DNA of 64,000 bases. Origin: Crambe crambe. Its lineage: Eukaryota > Porifera > Demospongiae > Poecilosclerida > Crambeidae. Below are positions 34,444 through 50,226 of this stretch, in pieces. Position numbers and translations under genes: made by a program. Where the stretch lies: assembly GCA_963924555.1 (NCBI GenBank), contig OZ004581.1, positions 7,975,338 through 8,039,337 on the forward strand. The letters run 5' to 3'. Under the pieces are notes generated by a model. That model was not told the DNA's origin, did no database searches, and saw only the letters and a list, made by a program, of their open reading frames with translations. The stretch's first letter is position 1, and each line of letters starts with the position of its first letter.

Positions 34444-37400
34444 CTAAGACAGGACAAGTGATATCGTTTGGCTGTGAACATGGTAATTGAAGACTCTCCC
34501 CATCTGTAACTGACAGTGATCAGAGTGGTGTGGACACTCTTAGGATCAGGAAACATCCCGATTAGAACCCCTTATTCAGGTATCGTGGATCAGGGAAAGT
34601 GAGGAGAGTGGGGATTGATGTCTTAACTGATCATGTGACTTACTCGGAAGGATGGTTCCATGTCTTCAAAGGCGTCATCATCAGAATCATCGCTCCCATC
34701 CATGTTAGTCAAAGGGAACAGATGTTGTCTGAACCATCGTCTCCTGCACAACACAATTTATATAAACCCTTCAAAATGTGAATCCCTCAATGTATATGTG
34801 TGGACCCCTCAATGTGAATCCCTCAATGTGTGGACCCCTCAATGTAGATCCCTCAATGCTGACCCCTCTATGTGGACCCCTCTATATCTGCTGATCTCTC
34901 AATGTGAATCCCTCAATGTAAATCCCTTAATATGGACCCTTAAGTGATCCCCTCATTGTGGATCCCTCAATGTGGATCCCTCTATGTAAATCCATCAATG
35001 CTGCTGACCTCTCAATGTGAATCCCTCAATGCAAACCCCTTAATATGGACCCTTAAGTGATCCCCTCATTGTGGATCCCTCAATGTGATCCCCTGGACCC
35101 CTCAATGCAGACCCTCAATGCAGACCCTCAATGTAGACCACTCAATGTAGACTTCTATGGGACGACCCTTCCTTAATGAAACCTCATTCTAGCAGGGCTC
35201 ACAATAACAGGACATTTTCCAGTCAATTTCTTCATTTGTCCAGTCATTTTCTACCTTTGTCCAACCAATTTTTCTATTCTAACTATACATTTAAAACTGC
35301 TATTAGATAATCATGTCTGGACAATAATAGAGTGTTATTGTGAGCCCTGTTAAATCTAGAGAAAACTAAAAGTGCTTTAGAATACCTTTCTAACCACATT
35401 CGAGTCCCAAAGGGAAAATCCTGTGTCAGTGGATTTAGGTTTGGTGGTTTTAAGGGCCTCTATTATGATCCACACTCAAAGTTACAAAAATTTTTCCCAA
35501 ATCATTCTCCCAAATCTTTCTCACCTGCGATATCTCTGACAGCATATGACAGCAGTTACCATGATGATACACAAGAGAAGAGCCCCTATCGGTGGCACAA
35601 TGTAGAGGACCAGTTTCACATTCACGGGAGCTTGTGTGGGGCTGGGTGGCCCCAATGATGTGGGCAACTCGGAAACTGGAATGGAACTGACTTGGAATGA
35701 GAATGTGGAGTCGATATCAGTATGAAGCGAGGGTGTGATTTGAGAGCTATCTAACATCGTTAATTCTGGAGGAAACGTGTTAGAATATGAAAAAAAGTCA
35801 TCTTTGGTAAATGTTATTTGATTGTCATTACTGGATGAGTCATGTGACATCATGTGATCACTCCATGATTCAGTACTGGATGGCTGAATAAGGTCATATG
35901 ACATTTCTGTGAATTCATATGAAGTCATGTGATCGTCCCATGATTCAACACTGGATTGTTCAATGGAATCATATGATGTCATGTGATTGTCCCATACATT
36001 ATCAGTAACAGATGGCTCTATGGAATCATGTGATGTCACGTGATCATCCCCTACTTCACTACTGGATGGCTCTATGGATGTCATGTGATCGTCCCATACT
36101 TCAGTAACAGATGGCTCTATGGAATCATACGATATCATGTGATCATCCCACACTTCACTACTTGATGGCTCTAGCTCAATGGAGTCATGTGATATCATGT
36201 GATCGTCCCATGATTCACTGCTGGATGGCTCTATGGATATCATGTGATCGTCCCATGATTCACTGCTGGATGGCTCTATGGATATCATGTGATCGTCCCA
36301 TACTTCACTACTGGATGGTTCTATGGAGTCATATGACATCATGTGATCGTCCCATACTTCACTACTGGATGGCTCTAGCTCTATGGAGTCATACGATATC
36401 ATGTGATCGTCCCATACTTCAGTAACAGATGGCTCTATGGAGTCATACGATATCATGTGATCATCCCACACTTCACTACTTGATGGCTCTAGCTCAATGG
36501 AGTCATACGATATCATGTGATCGTCCCATATTTCACTACTGGATGGCTCTATGGAGTCATATGATATCATGTGATCATCCCACACTTCACTACTGGATGG
36601 CTCTATGGAGTCATGTGACATCATGTGATTGTCCAATGGGGGTGACACGATTTCCACTTCATGAGGATGATCTGACGGAGAGGGTTGTATCTTGAGAGAG
36701 TTGCCATAACGATCGTACCTACTAACATCAAGGATGACACCTGTACCATCCAGGAAAAAAACAATTTAACAATGAAATACATAACTTGTGACCGGAGGTC
36801 CGGATTTGTCAGGTGACAAGTTCTGGGATATTGGTACCAAATTGAATTCAAAGCTGATTTGGTTCCTAATTTATCTTGGTTTGAAAATTAGGCTTCATGT
36901 ATGTAACTCATAGACTTTAATAGGCTCACATTTGGGTAAGATGGTTGATTTCTGTGTAAGGGGAGAGGGAGCAACCGTAACTCCCTTAATTTCTGCCACT
37001 AAATTATTCATCATGTACAAATATTGTTAGTTTAGCTAGAACACTGGAATATCTGCATTGTGAGGTGATGTGTGCAATCTAATGAGGATTTTTAAAAGTG
37101 TTTTGCTCTATCCACTAATAAATATGTGTGTGTATTAGCTGTTATGAGATGAGGGTAACGACTCCACTAACAGGGTTTCATACAGGAATTTTGGATAGAG
37201 GGGGGAGGGGGGGACTACGCATGTGGGCGTGCTTGTGTGAGGAAAAATGTGCTATATAGCAGTAATTGGTTTAGGGGGGAGGAAATTTCAATCAGCCCCC
37301 CCTTCCCCCTCCGCTGTACGAAACCCTAACTAATAAATGTGTGTGTAAGTATTAGCTGTAATGTCAGATGAGGGGAACTGACTCCAGCAATAGCTGTTAG

Positions 37401-38400
37401 GGTAACTGACTGTGGTTAGCACTGAGCTGACTGTTTGTAGTTTGAATCGTAACAGATGCTGAAAACAGATCGAGTGGGAACTTATTATGTAAACTCAAAG
37501 TATTCAATTATAGCCAAATTAGGCAATAACATAATGTGATTGACTTTCCCTAATACATTGTGAATGCATTCACTCACTCACTCACTCACTCACTCGCTTG
37601 CTCCAAAAAACAACAACTGAACAAAAGGTTCAATGAGTAAATAATGCCAAAAAGAAAATAGTGAAAAGCTCCCAATGTTGACTTTTTTGGAACGAGGGGA
37701 AAGAAAATATTAAAGAGGCGTGTCTTTATTCTAAGGGGTGCAGTCATATCCTGACCTGATTTAAAGAGGTGTGGGTTTTGAGGGGGTAGTTGCCAGGGAG
37801 AGGACATAGGGATCGAGGAAAAACAAACTATAACTTTCTCAATACTTCCTTAACAAACCAAATTTAATTTCAAATTTCAAAAATCAGTTGTAGCAGATAT
37901 AGTGAATGGTTAAGGGATCAAGTGAACACAAATAGACTTTAGTGAGGGGAATACATGGCTGGACTCCACAGCAACCACTAGTGTTTATCCTGAAGACAAC
38001 CAGGAATCCCTGTGGATATGTCAGGGGAAGACACGAAAGGATCTTTCCACATGCAGAGTAATACTAAAATTTAATTGTGGTCAATCAATTAAAATGTCAT
38101 ATAATTCACTATCACATGTACATGGTGAGAGATTTGTCAAAGATCAATTCAAAATGCTCCATAGTAATATTGAGACCAATGTTAGTCACCTTTCACCTTT
38201 CAGAATTGACTTACTGACCATTACATGGGACTCAGTACTATCATTAGAGCTCTTTAGCATGTAGATGGTGAGTTAGAGCTTAGTCCAACAGCCAAGGATA
38301 AACCAGACAACTATTACAGACCTCACCTTTGATTCCTGAATGAAAGAAACAGGTCAATATCAACCAAGATCGACATGAAAGACACACCATATCTTCTTCC
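34444..38400 (-). CDS. Gene Y: type I membrane protein with DDHM-type tandem repeats (about 460-480 aa)
   Basis: Assembled on the minus strand. Exon 1 is 38400-38337, a hydrophobic signal-peptide-like start (MVCLSCRSWLILTCFF) ending in phase 1. Exon 2 is 36740-35525 (phase 1 in, phase 2 out). Exon 3 is 34743-34644. A short last exon near 34510-34444 is uncertain. Exon 2 encodes about 15 acidic repeats (DDHMISYDSIEPSSSEVW), then a Ser/Thr/Pro stalk and one transmembrane helix (LVLYIVPPIGALLLCIIM onward). The basic stop-transfer and tail follow in exon 3: QRYRRRRWFRQH then MDGSDDSDDDAFEDMEP. The TGA that ends the long frame at 35521 lies in a strong donor (AG|GTGAGA), so the frame probably continues by splicing. 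The layout suggests a cell-surface protein with a variable repeat ectodomain. I recognise no known family. Confidence 0.7.
34787..35160. repeat. Minisatellite of CCCTCAATGTGGAT-like units
   Basis: Some 25 imperfect 11-16 bp units (CCCTCAATGTGGAT, CCCTCAATGTAGAT, CCCCTCAATGCAGA). A longer super-unit (GAATCCCTCAATGTAAATCC, then CTTAATATGGACCC, TTAAGTGATCCCCTCATTG) occurs twice. It lies in an intron of gene Y. Confidence 0.9.
35830..36640 (-). repeat. Coding repeats of gene Y (about 15 units of 45-75 bp)
   Basis: Units combine CATGATATCATGTGATCGTCC, CATACTTCACTACTGGATGG and CTCTATGGAGTCATATGA (plus-strand view). Every unit keeps DDHM or DNHM and a Trp/Gly before it. Length variants lack the YDS segment or add LE or T. 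The units are frame-preserving. Confidence 0.92.
37171..37327. mobile_element. Fold-back insert with AGGGTTTC / GAAACCCT ends
   Basis: Inverted ends AGGGTTTCATAC and GTACGAAACCCT around a purine-rich (GGGGGGAGGGGGGG) and pyrimidine-rich (CCCCCCCTTCCCCCTCC) interior that would pair. About 55-60 bp of flank (ACTAATAAAT, GTGTGTGT, ATTAGCTG, GATGAGGG) is directly repeated on both sides, 37113-37165 and 37328-37385. Lies in intron 1 of gene Y. Confidence 0.6.
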
Positions 38401-38925
38401 AGGGTGTCGAAACAGGGAAACTTCGTCACTTAAACGCCCAAACAAGACAAGAACAGCAGCATCACATTATGGTGGATTCACTTCTATTTAATGCACACCC
38501 GACGACAGTTTCACACAAGGAAAGGGTCGTTCATGATACATGGCTATAGTGTATGCGATATACCTGTTCAAACCTTTGACGATCTCTACCACGCGCCTTG
38601 CAAAGAATGATAATAGAACAGCCTCTCATTATGAAAGAAAAATTAAAAGAAATAATATGCTACCATTATTAGCCATGCATGTGATTGTCTGATATTAGTA
38701 TAATATGCCTATATAGTGTTAGTATGCACAAATCAACTATGCAATCTAAAATGATGTGATGATTTGAGTGAAGGCACCACAAGAGCCAAGCAATCATGAA
38801 CAACTTGTGCCACTCCATAAGAGGCAACTGGGAGGAAAACAGCATATACAGGAGGTGCTTTATAATCTATATATGTCCAATAGTTTATGAATGATACTTT
38901 GAGGCGAGGCTTGTTAGATATCTAG

Positions 38926-42585
<3,660 letters not shown>

Positions 42586-42586
42586 C

Positions 42587-42590
<4 letters not shown>

Positions 42591-42674
<84 letters not shown>
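42591..42674. repeat. (GA)n microsatellite abutting a gene X splice acceptor
   Basis: 84 bp of pure GA; on the minus strand it reads (CT)n followed by CCATAG and exon a of gene X, so it occupies the polypyrimidine-tract position. Confidence 0.97.
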
Positions 42675-42677
<3 letters not shown>

Positions 42678-42984
42678 CGTTCAAGTCACTATATACGAAT
42701 AAGAGGCTAACACCTACTGCACATTTCTATGGGTATGCTGCATCTTCCCTCTGTTGTGACTACCTTACTATCAGCCCTGATAATCAAGCAGGAATGTCTC
42801 AAAAATATCTGTTTACCACTCAAAATTCCTGTGTAATCTGCTTATAGATCTAATTTTTGCAGATTCAAGCTATGATCAAGTGATATCTGGGTTACAAGTG
42901 GTACATCTCTGACTATGACTTGTCTCTAGTTGTGATATCTCTAGCTCTAGTTGTGAGTGATATCTCTAGATATGACAGAGTTCT

Positions 42985-43240
42985 CCCAGGATTTATTGAA
43001 GGCATAGGGGCAAGACCGTGATCACCATAAAAGAGAGGAGCCCAGGCTCCAGATATTGTCTGAGAGAGAAGCCAGCCACTGCTCACTCAATTGTAGTGAG
43101 AATAGTAAGGAACTGAAGGCTTAGGGGGAAGAACTGAAGGCATAGTGGCAAGATATTAGGCATACGGGGAAGAACTGAAGGCATAGTGTTAAGATTATAA
43201 TGCATAGGGGACCCACTATGTCTTAGATGGCTGGGAGGAA
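42985..43240. repeat. Duplicated 0.25-kb segment, copy 1 (second at 44095-44345)
   Basis: Both copies share, in order, CCCAGGAT...GGCATAGGGGCAAGA, a GAGAGG..CCCA block, GGCCAGCCAC-like sequence and several GAACTGAAGGCATAGTGGC units. On the minus strand each ends a short hydrophobic frame (LPLCL before the stop). Confidence 0.75.
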
Positions 43241-43517
43241 CATTATGAGTGGTATCTCTAGCTTTGAGTGATTTATAACTGCATGCTGCATAATTATGTC
43301 TGACCGTTCTGTGCTGAGTGGCCTTGTACTGCAGGTGAGAGCTTTGGGCATCATTGATGGATGAATACATTGGATTGGGGGCTGTGTCTGCATCCGTGTG
43401 TTGGAGGGCAGGGTTGTGGGCAAAGCTCTGGGAAGCGCTCATGGTGCCGTTGGGAACACTGGATATGCTTGGACTCTCTGAGAAATAGCGCTGGAGTTCA
43501 ATCCGGTCATGTGACAT
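43083..43517 (-). CDS. Candidate exon, Ser/Pro-rich hydrophilic frame of 144 codons
   Basis: Opens with MSHDRIELQRYFSESPSISS and includes NPMYSSINDAQ and HLQYKAT, tyrosine contexts that could be phosphorylation sites. It ends in low-complexity frame over the GAACTGAAGGCATAG repeats, so the C-terminal third is probably not coding. It could be the 5' exon of gene X, but no strong phase-0 donor is visible (best ACG|GTCAGA). Function unknown. Confidence 0.35.
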   Translation of the reverse strand: MSHDRIELQRYFSESPSISSVPNGTMSASQSFAHNPALQHTDADTAPNPMYSSINDAQSSHLQYKATQHRTVRHNYAACSYKSLKARDTTHNVPPSHLRHSGSPMHYNLNTMPSVLPRMPNILPLCLQFFPLSLQFLTILTTIE

Positions 43518-43608
43518 TTAGTTTCTTTATTCCAGGAAGGAAGGAGGTGTGGCACAATTTAGTTGTCAAGACAACTTGATGCCAAACCAATCGATGAACT
43601 GGAGTGGG

Positions 43609-43711
<103 letters not shown>

Positions 43712-44094
43712 AAACTTAAAATGAATGCATGCATATTACAGTACCCACTCAAAATGATCTCTCACTCTCCATGTGTGAAATAAGTGTCCTGATTTCAGGA
43801 CACAGAAAAGTGTCCTGGTAATAGTAACAGAGTCTATATTGAGCCCAATTAGTAGCCCTAGCAACTGTTTAAGTTTAACTGGTACATGATACTACAGTAA
43901 ACAGGCCAAAGATAACAAGAAAAGATAAACTTCATACACCCCTTCTCCACCTGCTCTCTATGTGTTGTTATTGGACACACACAGGGGGAGGTTTATGCAA
44001 ACAAATGTACCAAGTTTGGCTAAACTGAAAATAAGATAACATCAAATGTAGCTGATGGCAGGGACAGATCCAAGGATTTGCTTAACTAATCCTG

Positions 44095-44345
44095 GTTCTC
44101 CCCAGGATGCATTAAAGGCATAGGGGCAAGATCATAATGATCATCATGAAGGAGAGGGACCCAATGATTATGAGTGTTCTGAGATGGCTTCTGGTGTAGG
44201 CCAGCCACCAGTAATGAAGAATAAGGCATAAGGGGAAGAACTGAAGGAATATAGTGGCGAGATATAGCAGAACTGAAGGCATTGTGGCGAGATATGAGGC
44301 ATATGGGGGGAAGAACTGAAGGTATGCCTTAGGATGCCTGGGGAA
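44095..44345. repeat. Duplicated 0.25-kb segment, copy 2
   Basis: Partner of 42985-43240. On the minus strand it contains a frame with a hydrophobic run (LIIIGSLSFMMIIMILPLCL) before a stop, reminiscent of a C-terminal membrane helix, but no upstream exons could be linked. Confidence 0.7.
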
Positions 44346-46513
44346 AACCCTGCTAATTTGTGCTCAAACTTAGTACACAAGAGAGACCACCACACCACAG
44401 GCATCACCAGCTATAGATCTAGATGGAAGTTGTTCCTTTTCTTAGTTAATTGAACATTGCTGAAACTGCTCCTTGGTCACTCAGTAGGGACTGGCACATT
44501 ATGCTTTTTTGCTTCCCTATTATTCTATTCTTTAATTCCAGCTGTATAAAGTCATTATTCTGTTTTTACTGACCTATTATTCTAATTATGCTGTAGCTGA
44601 TGTCATGTGCATTTGAAAGATTACGTAAATAGTTATTAGCAGACAAGTTTGGTCCAGCTAGGCTAGCTAGTGTAGGCACACATGATAAATACATTCAAGA
44701 TCAACCATGAAGTTTACTTTCCATAGCCTATTATGCCAGCATTATGCTTCCTCCAGAACTATGCTGGCAGAATGTGCCAGTCCCTATCACTCAGTGAGCT
44801 AAAAATGATCACTTGATCATTCATTATATCTGCTCTATTCTTTACATTCAAAACACCAGCAAAAGGAGCTGTTTTTTTTTTGTTTTTTGTTTTTTTGAAA
44901 TTTAGTTGACGATTGAACCCTGACAAGATGAGGTGAGATAAAGAAGACATTCAAGAATAGCCACTAAACTTATACAGGCCCACAGATCTGGGACTGCCCA
45001 TCACTCACTGCTCCTCATGGTGACCACAGAAAGCTGTGCTGGTCAACCACCCCTTAATACTCCATCTCTCGGTATAGATCTGATCTGAAGATAGGTTTTG
45101 AGCAATATGTAGGGTCTGATGGGTCTCCACCATTGGTTGTACCCTTCAAGAGCCAGCCTGAGGGTGTGGCCTGGTGGTAACCAGGAGAGCCATTAGTCTG
45201 CCAGCTTCCCTTCCAAAAGCAAAAGTTAATGTTGTACTTAATTGTCTATATACAATTTCTCTCAGGGGAAACATTCTCTTGAAATAAGTTTCAACTAACA
45301 TAAGGCAATGGCTGACCCTAGCACTAGCCCCCTAGCCCTACATACCCTTAGCTGACCAATGGGCTAGGTATGTATTTCACATTTCCACTCAATTAAACTT
45401 TTGACCTATTGACCTCAGTGATATAAACTAGCAAACCTCACGGGGGTGGAGGGGGGGGGGGGAGGGGGAACAAGTGCTTCTAAAAAAAAGTTAAACATCC
45501 AGGAACTGCCATCTGAAGTTACTACCGTATGTGGTGCATGCCTCAGGTATTCAGCGTTCAATAGCTAACCTTTTTTGGTGTGCCTGAATAGCTAGTGATA
45601 ATAGACACAGTGTTGGTGATTATGCTGTGAGAGGATCTCAACTTTAAGATCTCTATCTTTTCAAGTGTTTGGCAACTTCACACTACACTACCATACACTA
45701 CCATACACTACTGATGTCAGCTGGGAAAGTGTCTCCATCTTAATTTGCTTTGGGCTCCAAATAAGTCACATCTCTCCTGAGTCCTTTCATCCAAGCAACT
45801 TCACAGTAGCAGCGGAACAGGGTCTCTGATGCTAAAGAAGAGGACTGTTAAGTGTCCAGGTTCAGAAAAGTCTAAACGTCCTGAGCTGAAACCACGTCCA
45901 TAGCTACTAGTCCTCCACCAAACCGAGTGCCTCTTCATCTGTTTGCATATTATATTATGCAAGCATTGATTGTGGGGTGAGCGAACATATGCATGTTCAG
46001 TTTACCCAAGGACAGAAGCTGCAATATTAGGTATGTATAATACTGCATATGAGGGTGAAAGGTCATCGTCACTAGTGTGGGGCTTTGCTTCAATTTGTTG
46101 TCACATGTAACTGACAGTCTCCTAATATTATACGATCCACTGGAGAGGAATTACTGGCCTTGTTCAACACAAAGAAGCTTATTTGCTGCAAGAGTCTCCC
46201 AAAACAACCAGTCTAGACTTAACTTGCTCCCAACACAACACGATCCACTGGACAGCAAAACTGCCTTGTTCACACACACTCCACTGACACTTACTAACCA
46301 CGTTCCAATCAGTTACCATGGAAAATCACCTCATAATATGGATTCATTTAGGGAGAAAACACAATGGAAACAAGATACTCCCCCATCTACTTGGAAAAAC
46401 CCTTATCAGTATCATCACCTCTCTGTTTCCACTAAAACGTGGGCATCTGAACAACCATTTGCTTGCTTACCAGGGCAATTCAATCACCTTCAATCACCAA
46501 ATTAGTAAGCAAG

Positions 46514-46514
<1 letters not shown>

Positions 46515-46555
<41 letters not shown>

Positions 46556-46599
46556 TCTCTCTCTCTCTCGCTCTCATATTTCATAAATTAGTAAGCAAG

Positions 46600-46657
<58 letters not shown>

Positions 46658-46670
46658 CTCATATTTCATA
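46515..46670. repeat. Two tandem (TC)n blocks with shared flanks
   Basis: The unit AATTAGTAAGCAAGCAT-(TC)n-CGCTCTCATATTTCAT occurs twice (about 46499-46585 and 46586-46672), so the microsatellite and its flanks duplicated together. Confidence 0.93.
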
Positions 46671-47789
46671 TTTTTGACCAATGCAAGGAGGAGGTTTGGG
46701 ACCATAAGTAGTTAATGAAGCACAATATTCTCCACATGTAAGGCATACCCTGCCACACCTCACTAACCATGGACACATTGCACTCATAGCACACTTACTG
46801 GTGGCCATTAATTTTGCACACTTATAAAGCTTTACAAGTTGGAGAAGGAAAGATGGAGAGTATTGGGAGTGGAAATCCTACACCTTACAAGACTGTATTT
46901 CTCCTGGGAGCTTCTTTGTTTCTCCATGGGGTAGTGACAGATTTTATAAGGAGCATTTCAATAATTAATTGCCACTATTCTTAGGTTCAGTTAATTATTA
47001 CAAGCTATTATAGTGTGTGCATGGAGGTATGTAGCATCTATAAATAGACCACGATGGTGACTATATTTAACCCTGGGGGGGTGCCAAGTACAGATTTTAT
47101 ACCCATTGCAATATCCAACACATCATAACAAATGCACCGTCATCACTACCAAAAAAACAACGCAGAATACACAGTCATTGTATCAGGTCATTCACAGATT
47201 ATCTCATTAAAGGGGCCATACCGTACATCCACCTACGTAGTACCACCTCCCATAGAGCTTAGAGCTAGATACTTGAACTGCTGCCCCAGGTCATCATGAG
47301 GGACGACAGACTGTGGCTGGTATCAATCTATCTATTCATTCAGGACTAGGAGCCCATCTATCCGATACTCTAAAGGAAAGCAACACCATTGTTACTGATA
47401 GTTAAATAAATAAATGTATAGAACAAAGCAAAACTGAAATTGGAAATCCACTTCACTTTTGAAAAGTTGGAATATCGATGAACCAGTTCATAATTACATG
47501 GACTATCTCCCCCCAAAAAGCATGGCTACCTCATGCAGGGTTGCAAACATTTCATTGGGTGCCATGTGCAGGGCCAAAGGTTGTGCTGTCCACTAACAAT
47601 GAGCATCAATGCCAAGGTTTGTTATCACCATTGCCAAATAAAAGGCTTCAAAAAAGGTCATCATTATAGTCCAATGCATGCCACACTAAAATAACCATCA
47701 AGTGTATTCACGACCAATTGTGAATAAGGGTCTTCTTATCTTTAGGACTAAGAGAGGTGTCCCATATATTTGTAAAAGTGTCCTGATTA

Positions 47790-48005
47790 GAGAGGTCTGA
47801 TTAGAGGTGTCTGTCCTGATTAGAGGTGTCTCCTGATTAGAGGTGTCTGTCCTGATTAGAGAGGTCTGTCCTGATTAGGTGTCTGTCCTGATTAGGTGTC
47901 TGTCTGGATTAGAAAGGTCTGTCCTGATTAGAGAGGTTTGTCCTGATTAGGTGTCTGTCCTGATTAGAGGTGTCTGTCTGGATTAGAAAGGTCTGTCGTC
48001 TGTCC
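47790..48005. repeat. Minisatellite of TGTCCTGATTAGAGGTGTC units
   Basis: About ten to eleven units of 15-21 bp, variants GTCCTGATTAGAGAGGTCT, GTCTGGATTAGAAAGGTCT and GTCCTGATTAGGTGTCT. Confidence 0.93.
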
Positions 48006-49254
48006 TGATTCTTTCTGGGGAGTCCACAATACTTTACAATATCAGGCTCCACCCACTTTTTAAAACCTCGTAACACTGGAAGAATGTGTTTGGAGAGCCA
48101 CAAAATGACTGAACACAGACAATGTTTTGTACAGATTACGACAGGATACAGTGTAACAGATACCATGAGAGATGGCCAGGGGGTATACAAATAACAAGTC
48201 CACATAGAACGCTGGCTAGCTTTACTCACAGCAGCGGCCAACAGTCACTATTTCAAGTGCATTGTACCTCCATCAGATAGATCATTGTTCTAGCATCATC
48301 TGTCTGAACTATTTCTACCCAACCACGCAGTGGACTCGTTCACAAACATAGCCAGTCAGTCAGACAGACATATTATCTAATACTATATGCCACTGAACCA
48401 ACAAAAGATTTAGGCTGGTCCTAATCAATCAATCTGATCTGGTATACAATTAATTACATCATGTGTACTGCATGCATGCATGCTACAAATTGTACTAGTT
48501 TTAATTAACATGAAAAATTAATTATTATTAGTACAAAGGGTAGTGTACCAGACAGCCATTATTGGGAAAAGAGGAATTGCTAAGTGACCACTAACTGACA
48601 TTACCACTAACTGACATTCACACTCCAGTTTGCAAGTGTGCAAGTGTGACAAACCCCCAACCCTAGCCCCAGAAAATTTGAATTTAGAAAGGTCACTGCA
48701 TGCATGCACCTGCTAATACCCAAACTGTGGCAGACTGGCAGCTTTATGTAACAGTCTTGCTAGCTAGCTAGCTAGGTAGCTTAGTCTAGCTAGACCGACA
48801 CTGTGAGCTACAGTGCCTATCACAATAGTGCCATGTTTTTTTGCACAATATACTAGTAATCAGCATGGCTGTGCTGCCAGACACAATTAAATTAAACTAA
48901 CACAACATTAATTTTTGGCGGTATTACTATTAAGCGAACTAGCAAGCAGAGTAGCTACTCCTACCTATTGTTGAAACCGCCCAATAACTACTACTGCTAC
49001 AATATTAATAAGGCAGTTGGCTAGCCTGAACTGAAGTTGTTAGAATAGCCTTGAGCGACATATCGAGCTCAACCTCAGGCTCGTTCTCGTTACATCTATT
49101 TAGCTTGCTAGCTAGCTGAATACCACTCACTTGTAGATAGAAGCTGAAGAAACGGCGAGTTCACGGTCTTGACTTAATACACTTCATGGGCATGAGCTGG
49201 TATGGCAATAATTATTGAATTCTTGTGGTTTATTTAGGTCGATGTTACACGTGC

Positions 49255-49300
49255 ACGCGGCGCGGGGGCGCCGGGCCGGGGGGGGCCGGGGGGGGCGTAC
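49255..49300. other. G-rich GC patch
   Basis: GCGGCGCGGGGGCGCCGGGC followed by two runs of eight G. Very unlike the surrounding AT-rich sequence; potential G-quadruplex. Near a CACGTG-like ACACGTGCACGC motif. Confidence 0.75.
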
Positions 49301-49609
49301 TAGGTAAAGGGTTGATACAAGTAGGTCACATCATATCTCTGCACGAGCCCTTCTGAGTCTATCAGTATATCGGGTTCGTTCACTAATGATTGGAGCACAA
49401 GCAGGTGACGCCAGGAAGGAAGACAGAAAGAAGATGTGACCCTCCTGCCCGTATACTGTGATTCATGTGCTTGCATAGATCTAGAGAGCTAGAGAGAACT
49501 ATAGTCGTACCCAGGCGCTAGGCCCGCTTTTTTCGCGGGCCAGCTAGCTAGCTAGCTGACGTCATTATGTGATGCACGCGCAGCCGGTCGCGGCCGGCCC
49601 CGCTATGCC

Positions 49610-49619
49610 ACGCATGCGC
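49610..49619 (+). promoter_or_regulatory. NRF1-like motif before the 7TM pseudogene
   Basis: ACGCATGCGC 17 bp before the ATG of copy 1. The same decamer stands before copies 2 (53713) and 3 (57127). Confidence 0.5.
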
Positions 49620-50226
49620 TTCGTACATCGCTGCGATGGCGAACGGTGCTAATCTCTATCCTTGTTCTGATTTCTGCTCGTAATTCGAGTTTTGAAGACT
49701 GTCCTACCAGATTGAGCGTGCTAGAAACCGCCTTGTACCAAACTGGAAACAACCTACTTGAACTCAATAGAATATTTTACCCACCAAATCTACAGACTTC
49801 GAGATTCATTTGAGTTATCTACTCGTTCCAGAACGAAGCTGGTGAACTGGATGATTGTGATGTCAGCTATATATGGGGCATTGGAGGATTTTTACTAATG
49901 CAACCTCCGACCATTTTTCAGTTTACATCATTGTTTTTCAATTATCCTAACAATGATCTGAAAGATCTTCGTCTGCAGCTACCTTACGAGTGTAGACCTC
50001 TTATAATTACCTCCAGTAGCAGCTGCTCATGCTTTGGTGAAGATGATACTGACTTCATGCTAAATGTTGTGACTCAGCAGGTTAGTAGTTACTCTTGTGA
50101 TCCAGTGTGCATGCACAATGAGGGGTTAAGCAGTTGTGTCCATGTCTATATAATTAATAGAGTATAAGGATTGATTTCGAATATTTTACTGAGTGTTGTT
50201 TTAGTTGACTAAAACTAATACTAAAA

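Larger units (their letters stand above)
44346..49635. other. 5.3-kb stretch without a supportable gene
   Basis: Oligo-T at 44871-44896; oligo-G near 45450; a CACTACACTACCATACACTACC micro-repeat near 45690. TC microsatellites lie at 46515-46670 and a minisatellite at 47790-48005. A minus-strand ATGGCCGCTGCT followed by GTGAGT at 48241 looks like a first exon with donor, but without a partner. The right end (49140-49635) is GC-richer and precedes the 7TM-family pseudogene. Confidence 0.5.

Noticed and set aside
34787-35160. Regular short repeats considered as a CRISPR-like array
   Set aside because: Units are contiguous and degenerate with no unique spacers, and the DNA is eukaryotic; it is a minisatellite.
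36111-36695. Plus-strand frames across the gene Y repeats
   Set aside because: Antisense shadows caused by the repeat units; the minus strand has the signal peptide, transmembrane helix and splice sites.
38337-38345. Nine-nucleotide microexon GAATCAAAG between perfect acceptor and donor
   Set aside because: No reading phase joins it to the flanking exons without a stop; the same donor is better explained as the end of the signal-peptide exon of gene Y.
49898-50167. 89-codon frame as a separate short gene
   Set aside because: It is the undamaged 3' half of exon 1 of the 7TM-family pseudogene read through its donor.
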